Notes: generated from the letters alone by a model not told the origin. A stretch of 64,000 nt of DNA from G963662905 sp963676415 (GCA_963676415.1 OY781097.1:124001-188000); one strand, 5' to 3'. Counted from the stretch's first letter, positions 8,935-18,287 are shown. Made by a program: numbers and translations.

Positions 8935-9285
8935 AATTATAGTGTTTTAGATTTTTCTGGCAAGGCGACATCAAAGGCTGTGCCAGTGGCCGGAGGCTGC
9001 CAAAATGACGGTTGAATATTTTCTTCGGGAAAGAATGGATGTTTTTCTTGCGGAGGGGATGTGGGTTATGAATGTGGATGTGTTTTCTCTAAGGCGCAAA
9101 GGGGATGATGTTGGCTTTAATTGCTGATATATTTTTTCTCGCAAAGCCGCAAAGGCGCTAAGAGGGATGACTGTAATTGCTTGGTTGATGAGGAGTTTCT
9201 CACGCAAAATCGCCAAGGGCTGATTTCTCTTTGCGGCCTGGCGTCTTTGCGTGAGACCTTTTTTAACATTACAATATAACAGAAC
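8935..9285. repeat. intergenic cluster of GCAAAGGCGC-type degenerate repeats
   Basis: No gene is supported in this 351-base gap. From 9086 to 9256 it holds several copies of a short degenerate unit: CTAAGGCGCAAAGG at about 9089, CTCGCAAAGCCGCAAAGGCGC at about 9138 (21 bases, shown here as CTCGCAAAG then CCGCAAAGGCGC), and an inverted pair at 9198-9256. The inverted pair has perfect 11-bp arms, TCTCACGCAAA (9198-9208) and TTTGCGTGAGA (9246-9256), with partial pairing continuing inward. Repeats of this general CGCAAAGGCGCAAAG character occur between genes in many environmental bacteria. Their function is unknown. The short open frame that crosses them on the minus strand is not protein-like. 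Confidence 0.7.
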
Positions 9286-11580
9286 TTACTTTTTCACGAC
9301 CTTTTCATTAAAGCGCTCCTTTCCAGCCACCAATGTACACACATAAGCCCCAGGCGCCAAATCCTGTGTTTGGATCAAGAAACGGCTTGCCCGGCCATGC
9401 AGCATGATTTTGCTCTGACAGACAATCTTTCCGTTCATATCGGTGAGTTGGAGCATGGCCTCGCCTTGATATCCCAGATTAATACTGATTTGCAGGCTGT
9501 TGGAGAAGGGATTACCTTCAATTGAGAAAGCTTCTTGTTCTACATGGCTTTGGATGGGCTCGATGCCTACGGGCAGGCCGTCGCCGAGGTAGAGCAGGCG
9601 GCTTTCGCCATAGGCTTTGTCGTAAGTTTGATCGGAACCATATGCCCATACATGACGACCATCGGGATCAAGCGTAAGACCATCCAGCAATGGATAAGGA
9701 CCATGCATTTCCCAGCTTTCATTATTTAATTGCTCGCAAAACCAGGAATAATGATAACGACGACTGTAATGGTTCTTATAATTCTGATTAAAAAGCGCTA
9801 CTAACCGCCCATCACTTCGGATAAGCACATCAGCAATATAGCCGCTGTCGGGTGCCGTGAAAACCGGCAATGGATCGTACAAAGGAACACGGATGCTTTC
9901 CCAAATGCCCGGATATTTTGCTTTATCCACTAAATACATGCTGTTGTTGCCGGATGCAAAGCCCATGCGCAAGGGAGCGAGGTTCAGGGAATATGCTTCC
10001 CATCCGTCCTCTTCTTCATTAAAAACATAATAGCTCCCCTGACCGGCTTCATCAGCACCAAAAAGGGTTTTCCCTCCGGAATGGATATAGATATCGTTCA
10101 GTTCTGAAAAAGCTGCCGGAAGTTGAAATTCTGTCAATTCTGCTTGCATAGGCTGGTTGACAAAAAGTTTTGCTTCTTCATTTTCTTTTCCAAGCAAAAA
10201 CAATTGACCGGAAGCCGCATATTCCATGTCCTTGATGGAAAAATGATGAATATTTAATTGGGTTTGCTGCCAGGAATTGCCCTTGTTTGTTGTACTAATA
10301 AGAAAGGACAAACTATCTTCTTGCGCATAAACAGCGGCTTGTTGGCCGTATTTTGATGCCAACTGTAAGTCTTTGCCCGGAAAAGGGATGCTGTCGCGGC
10401 TATAAAAGTAATTCTGGCTCTCCAACATACGATCCTGTGTTTGGAGAAACATGCTGTTGCCCATAAAAAACATATCCGTAAAAGCCTCATAATAATCCTG
10501 ATGCACAGGCCGCCAGTTTTGCCCGTCCTGGGTTTGGATTAGAGAGTACACATATGGCACATTTTTCTTGTAACCATAAAAAAAGGCTATTGCATCATCG
10601 GCAGAAAACGGGTATAAAGCTGTTACTGACTGACTGTAAAAAGTTGGATAATCGGGCAAGGCATTCATTGACCATGTATAGCCCCCATCATAAGTCTTAA
10701 TAACCTGAAAACCACCGCAATCAGCGCAAGAGCCATAATAAAAATATACAGAATCATTTGCTGTTTTAAAGCCCTTTGGCTTAAACCAAATCTTTTGATG
10801 AACGCCTTTGAATATGTACTCCCAGGTCTCTCCACAATCGTCTGAACGAATCAAGCCTGGCCCATCAAAATAACTTATATTTTGTTTATCTCCTTTTGTA
10901 GTCAAAACATCACCAGTAATTAATAAGGTTTGTTTATCTAAATAAATAAACTCATCTACATTTCCGAAATACGCATTTTGAATAGGAATATTTGGAGTAA
11001 AAGACAAACCAGCATTAACAGTCTTATTTATCTCAAATGTTTCATCATCATCAACAATATAAAATCCTGTATCAATATCTTTGAACGCTACCCCTCCCAA
11101 TTTATAAGATGTGGGCAAAATATTAATACCTTCGCTACTCCAGTTCCGGCCTCCATCTGTTGTCCTAAAGACCCGCTCCTCACTACATGCATAACCGTTC
11201 TGCTCATCCAGCATATCAATGCTTTTGGGCAGGAGTTTGATGCTGTCGGGCATAACGAAGAGCAGTTCCCATGTATTTCCATAATCTATAGTTTTGAATA
11301 AACTGCTCTCAGAAGCTATTATGGCATTTGAACCGGAAAGCTTATGGATACTGAGCAGATGACCGCTTGTAAAAGGCGGTAATGTTTCCCAATCCTGCCC
11401 TTTGCTGGAAGTAGTCAGGACTGCGCCCCAGTTCCCTACCATAAGTCCGTGCTCATCGTCCCAAAATTCAATATCGTTGATGGTGGAGCCTGTGGGTTTG
11501 GGATTGGCCCAGTGGATTTGCTGGGCGAAATTTTCAGCTCCAAGAATTAAAAACAAGAATAAGATAATACTTTTTGTCAT
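9286..11580 (-). CDS. secreted Asp-box beta-propeller protein with T9SS sorting domain
   Basis: A 764-residue exported protein. Residues 1-19 form a signal peptide ending in NFAQ. The body contains repeated Asp-box motifs of the sortilin/BNR/YCF48 type: SKGQDWETL, TTDGGRNWSS, SDDCGETWEYI, KTYDGGYTWSM and TNKGNSWQQ. These indicate one or two beta propellers. The last 75 or so residues form a T9SS C-terminal domain (GNPFSNSLQISIN, then LQLTDMNGKIV, DLAPGAYVCTLVAGKERF, ending NEKVVKK). This would direct export across the outer membrane and surface attachment. Ligand or enzymatic role is unknown. A diverged copy of the terminal 42 residues lies 4 kb away at 13387-13515. Confidence 0.88.
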   Translation of the reverse strand: MTKSIILFLFLILGAENFAQQIHWANPKPTGSTINDIEFWDDEHGLMVGNWGAVLTTSSKGQDWETLPPFTSGHLLSIHKLSGSNAIIASESSLFKTIDYGNTWELLFVMPDSIKLLPKSIDMLDEQNGYACSEERVFRTTDGGRNWSSEGINILPTSYKLGGVAFKDIDTGFYIVDDDETFEINKTVNAGLSFTPNIPIQNAYFGNVDEFIYLDKQTLLITGDVLTTKGDKQNISYFDGPGLIRSDDCGETWEYIFKGVHQKIWFKPKGFKTANDSVYFYYGSCADCGGFQVIKTYDGGYTWSMNALPDYPTFYSQSVTALYPFSADDAIAFFYGYKKNVPYVYSLIQTQDGQNWRPVHQDYYEAFTDMFFMGNSMFLQTQDRMLESQNYFYSRDSIPFPGKDLQLASKYGQQAAVYAQEDSLSFLISTTNKGNSWQQTQLNIHHFSIKDMEYAASGQLFLLGKENEEAKLFVNQPMQAELTEFQLPAAFSELNDIYIHSGGKTLFGADEAGQGSYYVFNEEEDGWEAYSLNLAPLRMGFASGNNSMYLVDKAKYPGIWESIRVPLYDPLPVFTAPDSGYIADVLIRSDGRLVALFNQNYKNHYSRRYHYSWFCEQLNNESWEMHGPYPLLDGLTLDPDGRHVWAYGSDQTYDKAYGESRLLYLGDGLPVGIEPIQSHVEQEAFSIEGNPFSNSLQISINLGYQGEAMLQLTDMNGKIVCQSKIMLHGRASRFLIQTQDLAPGAYVCTLVAGKERFNEKVVKK

Positions 11581-11607
11581 GACTTAATGTTTGATACAAA
11601 TCTAACT

Positions 11608-11642
11608 AAAATCACCTAGCACTGAATGTACTGAGTGATTTT
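11608..11642 (-). terminator. possible terminator after the second T9SS cargo gene
   Basis: A perfect 8-bp inverted repeat, AAAATCAC with GTGATTTT, lies 15 bases past the stop of the 11657-13201 gene on the minus strand. The T tail is short, so this is a moderate call. Confidence 0.5.
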
Positions 11643-11656
11643 CTATATCAAATGCC

Positions 11657-13201
11657 TTAATAGTTCCTTCTGATGAGAAAGGTTTGTCGGTTAACAATTT
11701 TACCATTTTCATCAATTACCGTAAGCATGTAATTACCTGGCTTTAACGCGGAAACATCAATAGTTTCACTATAAGATGTTAGGTGGGTGTTAAAATTCAA
11801 GTCGTATATTATCGATTTGTCACCCTTCCATAAACCTTTCAGATTGATCATTTTATCTGCAGGATTAGGATACAAGAGAACCTGACGAATATTGATATCT
11901 GTTGTATCTGTTATTGATTTGGTGATAGCGGCTCCACCACAATTAATAGGCGGTTGAGCTACAGATATACCATGAGGCAAATACATCATGCTTGCATATT
12001 TAAACACAAAATAACCTCTATAGTTATTGTTTTGCATACAATAGGTAGGACGGTAATAAGTTTCGTACATTAGGTTTTTCATATCTATCCATGTATCGTG
12101 CATATGTCCAGCATGCCCAACTAACATTGGAGCGGCATCAATGGGTATTACTTCATTCGCATCATACATTTCATCTGAAAAATAGTGCTTTTCAAACCAA
12201 TCATAGCAGCCACCAACTTTATCTAAATTTGCATAATTATCAGGATCATTTGGATCACCAGTGCATAACGTAGTATTGTTTGCCGTGCAGTTATTGTTTA
12301 GGCATGTGTTTCCAAGCTTAGGGCAATAAGTCTCAACCAACAGAATATCAAATAAGTGTTTTTGATTTCCACCGATATTTTGTACGCCAACCCATTTGCT
12401 GTGATTGCCATTTGGAAAGTTGGAATATTTTTGTGAAAAATAATGAAAATTCCAATGTGTTGTTCCCATAAAGACATTATCGAGACTTTGTAGAGTATAG
12501 GGCGCAGCGATATCTGGATTAAAATAACCTTCACTGACCATAAGGGCATACATATCTCCTACTAATTCAAAGTGATTATCAAGTATACCATTATCTATAT
12601 TTCTCCCTTGAATATCACATAAATCATAATCATCGCCACCACCATTCTCCCATTTCCCTAGTGCCCACGGCTCTAAATTCGTTACTATACCATGAAAATG
12701 AGCTTTCTTTCCTTTATATTGAGGATGGAATGGGGTATTACGCACACGCTTTTGATAGTATGATATTCGTTCTATTCGGTTAAGCACTGTATTTCTTTTA
12801 TCAGAAACTTGATATCCCCCATCGTATGAGCATTGAAAAGCAAATACTTTTATTCCTGACGCATCAGCAGCATCACAAAAATCAACAACTTTATCTAGAT
12901 ATTCATACGGATTACTACCAGACGAAATTTCCAAACCCAAATTATCATCATCGGGATCAGTATCCCTACAGACTTTTAGCATTAAGAAAACAGTATTTAA
13001 CCCTTTTGCAGAAACATTGTCTATAAGTGTCTGATTAGAAGTATTTCTAAAGGAGGAATCATATAAAATAACGCTTTTGTATCTTACAACCTGCCCAAGC
13101 GTAAGTCCACTGATAAATAAACTAAAAATTGCTACTAAAGCCAGGCCTTTCATATTTGAAGACCAATTGTTGAATTTGTTTAAAGATCTGTTGTTTTTCA
13201 T
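11657..13201 (-). CDS. secreted protein of unknown fold with type A T9SS sorting domain
   Basis: Not assigned to a known enzyme family. The 514 residues begin with a signal peptide whose hydrophobic core is GLALVAIFSLFISGLTLG (about 19-36). The central region looks like an alpha/beta barrel of the glycoside-hydrolase-like type: NVSAKGLNTVFLMLKV, AADASGIKVFAFQCSYDGG, HGIVTNLEPWALGKW and DILLVETYCPKLGN. These read as successive strands ending in Glu or polar residues. A Cys-rich Asn/Thr insertion follows (GNTCLNNNCTANNTT). The C-terminus is a type A T9SS domain (VLLYPNPADKMINLKG, ALKPGNYMLTVIDENGK). No catalytic pair can be assigned with confidence. It is probably a secreted or surface protein acting on a polymer. 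Confidence 0.8.
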   Translation of the reverse strand: MKNNRSLNKFNNWSSNMKGLALVAIFSLFISGLTLGQVVRYKSVILYDSSFRNTSNQTLIDNVSAKGLNTVFLMLKVCRDTDPDDDNLGLEISSGSNPYEYLDKVVDFCDAADASGIKVFAFQCSYDGGYQVSDKRNTVLNRIERISYYQKRVRNTPFHPQYKGKKAHFHGIVTNLEPWALGKWENGGGDDYDLCDIQGRNIDNGILDNHFELVGDMYALMVSEGYFNPDIAAPYTLQSLDNVFMGTTHWNFHYFSQKYSNFPNGNHSKWVGVQNIGGNQKHLFDILLVETYCPKLGNTCLNNNCTANNTTLCTGDPNDPDNYANLDKVGGCYDWFEKHYFSDEMYDANEVIPIDAAPMLVGHAGHMHDTWIDMKNLMYETYYRPTYCMQNNNYRGYFVFKYASMMYLPHGISVAQPPINCGGAAITKSITDTTDINIRQVLLYPNPADKMINLKGLWKGDKSIIYDLNFNTHLTSYSETIDVSALKPGNYMLTVIDENGKIVNRQTFLIRRNY

Positions 13202-13386
13202 TTTCTAAGTTTTAAAATTTGATTAGTACGGGTTAACAATATAATAAATTCATATTGAACAGATTAAGAAAATTGCGATGGGCTTAATAGAAAACAATCT
13301 TTGCTTATCTCCAATGACTTTGAAACAAAAATATGTAATTTATTTTAATAACAAAGGAATTTTGTGTGTTTCTTATTAACTCTATA
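13202..13386. other. AT-rich intergenic region, no feature seen
   Basis: This stretch lies upstream of the minus-strand T9SS cargo gene and should contain its promoter. I could not find a convincing TTG-N19-TAnnTTTG match, and there is no RNA gene or open frame of note. Confidence 0.5.
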
Positions 13387-13515
13387 TTATTTTTTGATTA
13401 CTGTTTCACTGTATTTTTCTTCCCCGGCTGTTAGCGTGCAAACATAAGCCCCCGGCGCCAAATCATGTGTTTGCATAAGGAAACGGCTTGATCTGCCGCG
13501 TAGCATGATTTTGCT
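13387..13515 (-). pseudogene. remnant of a T9SS sorting domain (gene fragment)
   Basis: The minus strand reads 42 codons, from SKIMLRGRSSRFLMQ through APGAYVCTLTAGEE to SETVIKK, then a stop. This matches the last 42 residues of the 9286-11580 product at 31 of 42 positions, and both end at the same stop position. Homology stops abruptly at 13515. Upstream there is no related sequence, no start codon, and an in-frame TAA within about 30 bases. It is therefore the 3' end of a deleted paralogous cargo gene. DNA similarity to the intact copy is visible by eye (shared run GGCGCCAAATC). Confidence 0.85.
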
Positions 13516-13533
13516 TGGTTGGAAAAACGAAAT

Positions 13534-13550
13534 AGTCCTTTCTTAGGACT
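13534..13550 (-). terminator. possible terminator after the UbiD-family gene
   Basis: A 6-bp hairpin, AGTCCT and AGGACT around a 5-base loop, followed on the minus strand by a T-rich stretch. It lies 64 bases past the UbiD-family stop codon and next to the edge of the gene remnant. Confidence 0.45.
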
Positions 13551-13613
13551 GCTTTTGCTACGCTACAAAAATATGCGAATCCAGAAAAGAAATAAAAACT
13601 ATTTTAACCTGAT

Positions 13614-15503
13614 TTAACCCTCCAATTCTGCAACCGCTTCTCCCGGATAGAGTTTATCCAGATATTTTAATGATGGAGATGGCAGAAATACGCCCAAACC
13701 GTATTCTTTCCATCGTTGATCCACTTTTTTTATGATCGCCTCGTCCATAGTGACCACATTGGGCCATTCGCGGCGGAAGCTATCGTATGAGGCATGTTTT
13801 TCGGTACCGTCGATTACTAAAAAGCCATCATTACCTCCTGCAAGGAAGCAATCCGTGGCCGGATCGATATTATTGGCAACACGCCATGTAATTTCTGAAA
13901 AGTCATCTATATCCGCGACAGCTTCAGCAAAAACACACAGTTTGACACCTTTAACCCATCCTTTTGCGCACATTTCATCAATAAGTTTCCGGGCATGATC
14001 TTTTTTGTTTTTCTTTAGACCCATCAATAAAAGACCGCGCGAAACCATAGAATCATTTACAGAAGTAATTTCGGAAAAAGCCTTTAAAATCTCATCCTTT
14101 TTTATTGCCATAAAAGGATCTCCACCAATTCGAGGGGGTACTTCTTCAGGCAATTTATCCGTAGCATCAAGGCCAAGTTTCCCGCCAAATGCAAAAGCAC
14201 GGCTTGCGTGGTCGAGCACATCGGCAGGACCGCGGTTAATAAGTGTATCATGCATTGGATCATAGCTCTCATGAACCACGCGCAGCACTTCCCGGTAATT
14301 GTGAATATCAATATCGCGATCCACAACAATCATCACTTTATTGAACATCATCTGCCCGGCGCCCCAAAGTGCATTCATCACTTTCATGCCCTGACCCGCA
14401 TATGTTTTTTTAATTTTCACGATGGTGATATTGTGAAAAACACCTTCTACAGGCATATCCATATCAATAAATTCGGGCATCATGCTCAGTCGGATAGGAG
14501 CAAGAAAAATGCGCTCGGTGGCTTTGCCCAGCCATTCATCTTCCTGGGGCGGAATACCGACGATCGTAGCCGGATAAACAGCATTTTTTCGGTGTGTAAT
14601 GCACGTAAGATGAAAACGGGGATAATAATCGGCTAAGGAATAATAACCGGTATGATCGCCAAAGGGGCCTTCATAGATCAACTCCTCTTCAGGATCAACA
14701 TAACCTTCGATAATGATATCGGCATCAGCGGGCACGTATAGTTCGTTGGTAATGCAGCGCACCATTTCCACTTTCTTTTTGCGCAGGAAACCGGCCAGCA
14801 TATATTCATCAATATTATCGGGCAATGGGGCAGTGGCGCAATAAGTATAAGAAGGATCGCCACCCAGCACGACGGTAACCGGCATTTTCTTTCCGGCTTT
14901 TTTATATTCTTCAAAATGCCGCGCCCCGGTTTTATGGAGCTGCCAGTGCATACCGGTATGATGATTGTCGAGCACCTGCATACGGTACATTCCTGCATTT
15001 TGGATCTTTGTTTGCAAATCGAGGGTATGCACAATGGGCAAGGTTACAAAAGGTCCGCCATCGTGTGGCCAGGTTGTCAAAACCGGGAGTTTGCTAAGAT
15101 CCGGCTCTTTCATCACAACTTCCTGACATACGCCTTTTCCAGAAACTTTTTTGGGCATCCATGATGCGATTTTGCTAAGGGAGGGAAGCATGCGCAATTT
15201 TTCCATCAAGCCATTGCGTGGCTGCATCAGTTCTTTGAAGAGATCGTCAACCTTTCCGGCCAAATCATCAAGTTTGCCGGCACTAAAAGCGAGGCTCATC
15301 CGTTTTTCCGAACCAAAAGCATTCATCAGCACCGGAAAATCTGTACCCGTATTTTCGAATAAAAGTGCCTTACCTTTTGCTTTTAAAACACGATCGGTTA
15401 TTTCACTGATTTCCAGTTTTGGATCAACCTGGGTTTTAATTCGGAGCAGTTCATTGTGTTCTTCAAGAGCCTGGATGAATGCAGAAAGGTTTTTATATGC
15501 CAT
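13614..15503 (-). CDS. UbiD-family decarboxylase (probable menaquinone-type)
   Basis: A 629-residue member of the UbiD family, which uses prenylated FMN to remove carboxyl groups from aromatic or unsaturated acids. Family signatures include LPIVHTLD, GMYRMQVLDNHHTGMHWQLHKTGARH, VTVVLGGDPSYTYCATAPLP and the active-site region IYEGPFGDHTGYYS with its conserved Glu. GIPPQEDEWLGKATERI follows. The length of about 600-630 residues fits the long bacterial branch usually annotated as a menaquinone biosynthesis decarboxylase. Without other quinone genes nearby, the substrate cannot be fixed. It is transcribed divergently from tpx with a gap of 95 bases. Confidence 0.88.
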   Translation of the reverse strand: MAYKNLSAFIQALEEHNELLRIKTQVDPKLEISEITDRVLKAKGKALLFENTGTDFPVLMNAFGSEKRMSLAFSAGKLDDLAGKVDDLFKELMQPRNGLMEKLRMLPSLSKIASWMPKKVSGKGVCQEVVMKEPDLSKLPVLTTWPHDGGPFVTLPIVHTLDLQTKIQNAGMYRMQVLDNHHTGMHWQLHKTGARHFEEYKKAGKKMPVTVVLGGDPSYTYCATAPLPDNIDEYMLAGFLRKKKVEMVRCITNELYVPADADIIIEGYVDPEEELIYEGPFGDHTGYYSLADYYPRFHLTCITHRKNAVYPATIVGIPPQEDEWLGKATERIFLAPIRLSMMPEFIDMDMPVEGVFHNITIVKIKKTYAGQGMKVMNALWGAGQMMFNKVMIVVDRDIDIHNYREVLRVVHESYDPMHDTLINRGPADVLDHASRAFAFGGKLGLDATDKLPEEVPPRIGGDPFMAIKKDEILKAFSEITSVNDSMVSRGLLLMGLKKNKKDHARKLIDEMCAKGWVKGVKLCVFAEAVADIDDFSEITWRVANNIDPATDCFLAGGNDGFLVIDGTEKHASYDSFRREWPNVVTMDEAIIKKVDQRWKEYGLGVFLPSPSLKYLDKLYPGEAVAELEG

Positions 15504-15524
15504 AAAATTTTATTTACTTTTGAA

Positions 15525-15532
15525 TGAACAAG
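15525..15532 (+). promoter_or_regulatory. candidate -7 element for tpx
   Basis: TACTTTTG matches the Bacteroidota TAnnTTTG -7 element 66 bases before the tpx start. No TTG is seen at the -33 position, so support is limited. Confidence 0.45.
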
Positions 15533-15598
15533 CCAGAAAAGGCTTTGTTTGTTTCAAAGATACCAATGATTTTTTAACCCAATCTAAAATTTGAAAAA

Positions 15599-16108
15599 AT
15601 GAAAAAAAATACTGGAGTAACAACTTTTATGGGCGGTCCTCTTACGCTGCTCGGTGATATGGTAAGTATTGGTGAAAAAGCAAAAGATTTTACTGTTTTA
15701 GGCAATGACCTGAAGCCTGTTTCCCTCAGTGATTATGCAGGAAAAACTGTGATCTTATCCCTGGCACCATCAATTGACACGGGAGTTTGTGCTGCACAAA
15801 CGCGAAAATTCAATGTAGAAGCAGCAAAGCTGGAAGATATTGCCATTCTGGCTATCAGCATGGATCTGCCATTTGCATTAGGCCGTTTTTGTGGTGCAGA
15901 AGGCATTGATAAAGTAGTAACACTCAGCGATCATAAAGATGCTGATTTCGGAACAAAATATGGTTTTCTTATTGAAGAGCTTCGCCTGCTGAACCGCGGC
16001 ATTGTAATTATCGATAAAGAAGGCATTATACGTTACGTGGAATACGTAAAAGAAAACACCGATCATCCGGATTATGATAAGGCATTGGAAGCAGCCAAAG
16101 CCCTTTAA
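15599..16108 (+). CDS. tpx: thiol peroxidase (atypical 2-Cys peroxiredoxin)
   Basis: A 169-residue enzyme that reduces hydrogen peroxide and alkyl hydroperoxides using thioredoxin. The peroxidatic Cys64 lies in PSIDTGVCAAQTRKFN, and the resolving Cys98 in GRFCGAEGID. Both are spaced as in the Tpx family, giving the intramolecular disulfide cycle. Other family marks are FMGGPLTLLGD near the N-terminus and RGIVIIDKEGIIRYVEYV. No signal peptide is present, so it acts in the cytoplasm. It is monocistronic and ends at a shared bidirectional terminator. Confidence 0.96.
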   Translation: MKKNTGVTTFMGGPLTLLGDMVSIGEKAKDFTVLGNDLKPVSLSDYAGKTVILSLAPSIDTGVCAAQTRKFNVEAAKLEDIAILAISMDLPFALGRFCGAEGIDKVVTLSDHKDADFGTKYGFLIEELRLLNRGIVIIDKEGIIRYVEYVKENTDHPDYDKALEAAKAL

Positions 16109-16126
16109 AAAATGTCGTAAAAAGCA

Positions 16127-16161
16127 AAAAGCCGATAGCGAGGTTCACTATCGGCTTTTTT
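16127..16161. terminator. bidirectional terminator between tpx and the PQQ-propeller gene
   Basis: A perfect 12-bp stem (AAAAGCCGATAG and CTATCGGCTTTT) around a 9-base loop, with T tracts on both strands. It serves the convergent genes tpx and 16179-18287. Confidence 0.93.
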
Positions 16162-16178
16162 GTTATTCAAATGAATGA

Positions 16179-18287
16179 TTATAAGCTGTTCAGGTCGTAA
16201 GAGTAGATTGTACCTTTCTTTTCCAGTTCAGCAATATTTTTATACTTGCCATAGCTGCTTACTCCTGCATCCATAGAAGGCATCCAGAAAAGTTTATTTG
16301 TAAATGGATCCACAGTATAATTCGGATCTTCTTTGCTTTGTTTCATTGGGAGGAAACCTTTGATTTCACCATCAATTTTAGAAATTATTGCCAGTCCAAT
16401 GCCACCGTGTTCCTTGCTTTTGATCATAGTAATAACATATTTTTTCGTAGCCTTCGCATTTTTAAAACGCTCTGAAATCGCTTTGATATTATCCTGAATA
16501 TCAACAGCATTAAGAATACCCATAGTCGCCATTTCTGACATTTCTTTGTTAAGTTCATCCTTGGCCATATCCATACCTTCGTTGTATTCCTGAACATCCT
16601 GGCGGTATTTCACCAAATCAGCATCAACGCCATGCTGCTCTTCATAAGCTTTATCCATAGCAGCCATACCTGCTCTGGCATATTGATCCGTTGCTTCAAC
16701 GGCATAAGAAGTTGCACCAGCCAAAGCAACAGTGGCAAGACCTCCCATTACTTTAAAGGTAGCACCAAAGACGTTGCCAGCCACTGAGAAAAATCCGGAA
16801 CCCGGAGCCTTATAAAATTTATGGAAGAGCTCGTTCCCTTTAAAATCAAATTTAATGACGTTTTGTTCTGAGTGCAACACAATACCGTCGTCAAAAAGAT
16901 CCATACCCTGTGCTTCATCACCGCCCTGAAGTTTAATTTTTTCCTGATTAAACTTTTTAGCTTCAAGAGTAATTTTATCAAAGACGTAGATCATATCTTT
17001 TGCTGAAGTATAGAAAAATGCTTTAGATCCGGCATCCATTTTAATCAGATAATCATCACCCCCAGTTTTAAGCTCTTTATCAATAGCAAATTCCTCTGAA
17101 TCATAACGAAAAAGGTTTGCTCCATGTTTCGATGAAATAAGAATACCGCCTTTTACCTCTTCAATTTCAAAAGGTCCCGGGAATATCTTTTCAGGTTTCT
17201 TAAGCAAAAGTTCACCGGTCTCCTGATTCAGGATATTAAAATAATGCGCATTGTTCATATAAGCCTTTGTGATAAATACAATCCCTTTCTCACAAAAAGC
17301 AGACTGAACAAATCCACCTTTGAATTTAATGCCTTCGCCCCAGAATGTTTTACCGGTTTTATAATCAACAAAATTTGCTTTATGTTTTTTCATTGCATTA
17401 TTATCACTGGCAGGGATCAAAACCATTCCATTTTCTTCAAAGATGATATTTTTAACCGGACCGGTCACTTTCACTGGTTTATCCCAGGCAAGTTCACCTT
17501 TATCCTGACTATAGCAGCTCATATATGCTCCACTAAAAACATAAAGGTTTTCACCGGTTTGATCCGGGAACATACGTGAATATTCCACACTTGCAGACTT
17601 AAAAAAGCCATCCTGGTCACCAAACATTGAAGGATATTGGATGTCCCATGCTTTCTTACCGTCTTTTGTAAAATGCATCAGGCGATCGTGAACAGCGACG
17701 AAAGCACCACCATTTCCATCACCAACAGGGTCACACATCAGACCTTTCTTTTCAGGATCTTCCTCCATTTCAATAGAAAACATTCCTTTTTCAATCTTTT
17801 TATCATCATCAAGATCAAGATCTTGTTTCCAAAGCAGTTCACCCGTATTAAGGCTGATCATCCAGAATTGCTCTCTATCATCCATTTGAGAATAGACAAG
17901 GAAACCGTTACCGGCACGAATAGGATAGTATGCTTTTAGACTATCGATACCAAGCTTTTTGGAATCGCAGAGCACTTTAGCATCTTCAGGGTTTAGTACC
18001 AGCAAACCTGTTGTTTTGGTATTATAATAAATGTACGGGGTATTCGGAAGGATATTGAACACACCATGATCTTGATCAAGTGTCCAAAGTTTTTTTCCGC
18101 TTGAAGGGTCTAAGGCAACAGTTTTACCACCTTTTGTTCCACAAATCAGATTACCGTTTGGGGCAAATTTATTCCATACTACTTCTGTACCTGCTTTTGC
18201 TTCCCAAACAGGTTCCATCTGGGCTTTAACTGTGCTGCAACTGATAAGCATGACCAGCAGGGCAGCAATAATTTTATTCATCTTCAT
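16179..18287 (-). CDS. secreted PQQ-like beta-propeller protein
   Basis: A 702-residue exported protein. An N-terminal signal sequence (IIAALLVMLISCSTVKAQ) could be cut after KAQ, or processed as a lipoprotein at the Cys in LISC. Repeated blades of the PQQ/quinoprotein type follow: VALDPSSGKKLWTLDQDHG, ISLNTGELLWKQDLDLDD, SQDKGELAWDKPV, YKTGKTFWGEG and LNQETGELLLKK. These form one or two propellers across about 30-460. A Gly/Ala-rich segment (VAGNVFGATFKVMGGLATVALAG) and a helical region come before a last beta-rich part. Enzymatic PQQ-binding residues are not evident, so a scaffold or binding role is more likely than dehydrogenase activity. Confidence 0.82.
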   Translation of the reverse strand: MKMNKIIAALLVMLISCSTVKAQMEPVWEAKAGTEVVWNKFAPNGNLICGTKGGKTVALDPSSGKKLWTLDQDHGVFNILPNTPYIYYNTKTTGLLVLNPEDAKVLCDSKKLGIDSLKAYYPIRAGNGFLVYSQMDDREQFWMISLNTGELLWKQDLDLDDDKKIEKGMFSIEMEEDPEKKGLMCDPVGDGNGGAFVAVHDRLMHFTKDGKKAWDIQYPSMFGDQDGFFKSASVEYSRMFPDQTGENLYVFSGAYMSCYSQDKGELAWDKPVKVTGPVKNIIFEENGMVLIPASDNNAMKKHKANFVDYKTGKTFWGEGIKFKGGFVQSAFCEKGIVFITKAYMNNAHYFNILNQETGELLLKKPEKIFPGPFEIEEVKGGILISSKHGANLFRYDSEEFAIDKELKTGGDDYLIKMDAGSKAFFYTSAKDMIYVFDKITLEAKKFNQEKIKLQGGDEAQGMDLFDDGIVLHSEQNVIKFDFKGNELFHKFYKAPGSGFFSVAGNVFGATFKVMGGLATVALAGATSYAVEATDQYARAGMAAMDKAYEEQHGVDADLVKYRQDVQEYNEGMDMAKDELNKEMSEMATMGILNAVDIQDNIKAISERFKNAKATKKYVITMIKSKEHGGIGLAIISKIDGEIKGFLPMKQSKEDPNYTVDPFTNKLFWMPSMDAGVSSYGKYKNIAELEKKGTIYSYDLNSL

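Noticed and set aside
8971..9216. An 81-codon minus-strand open frame upstream of htpG
   Set aside because: It runs through the intergenic repeats and has no recognisable protein features.
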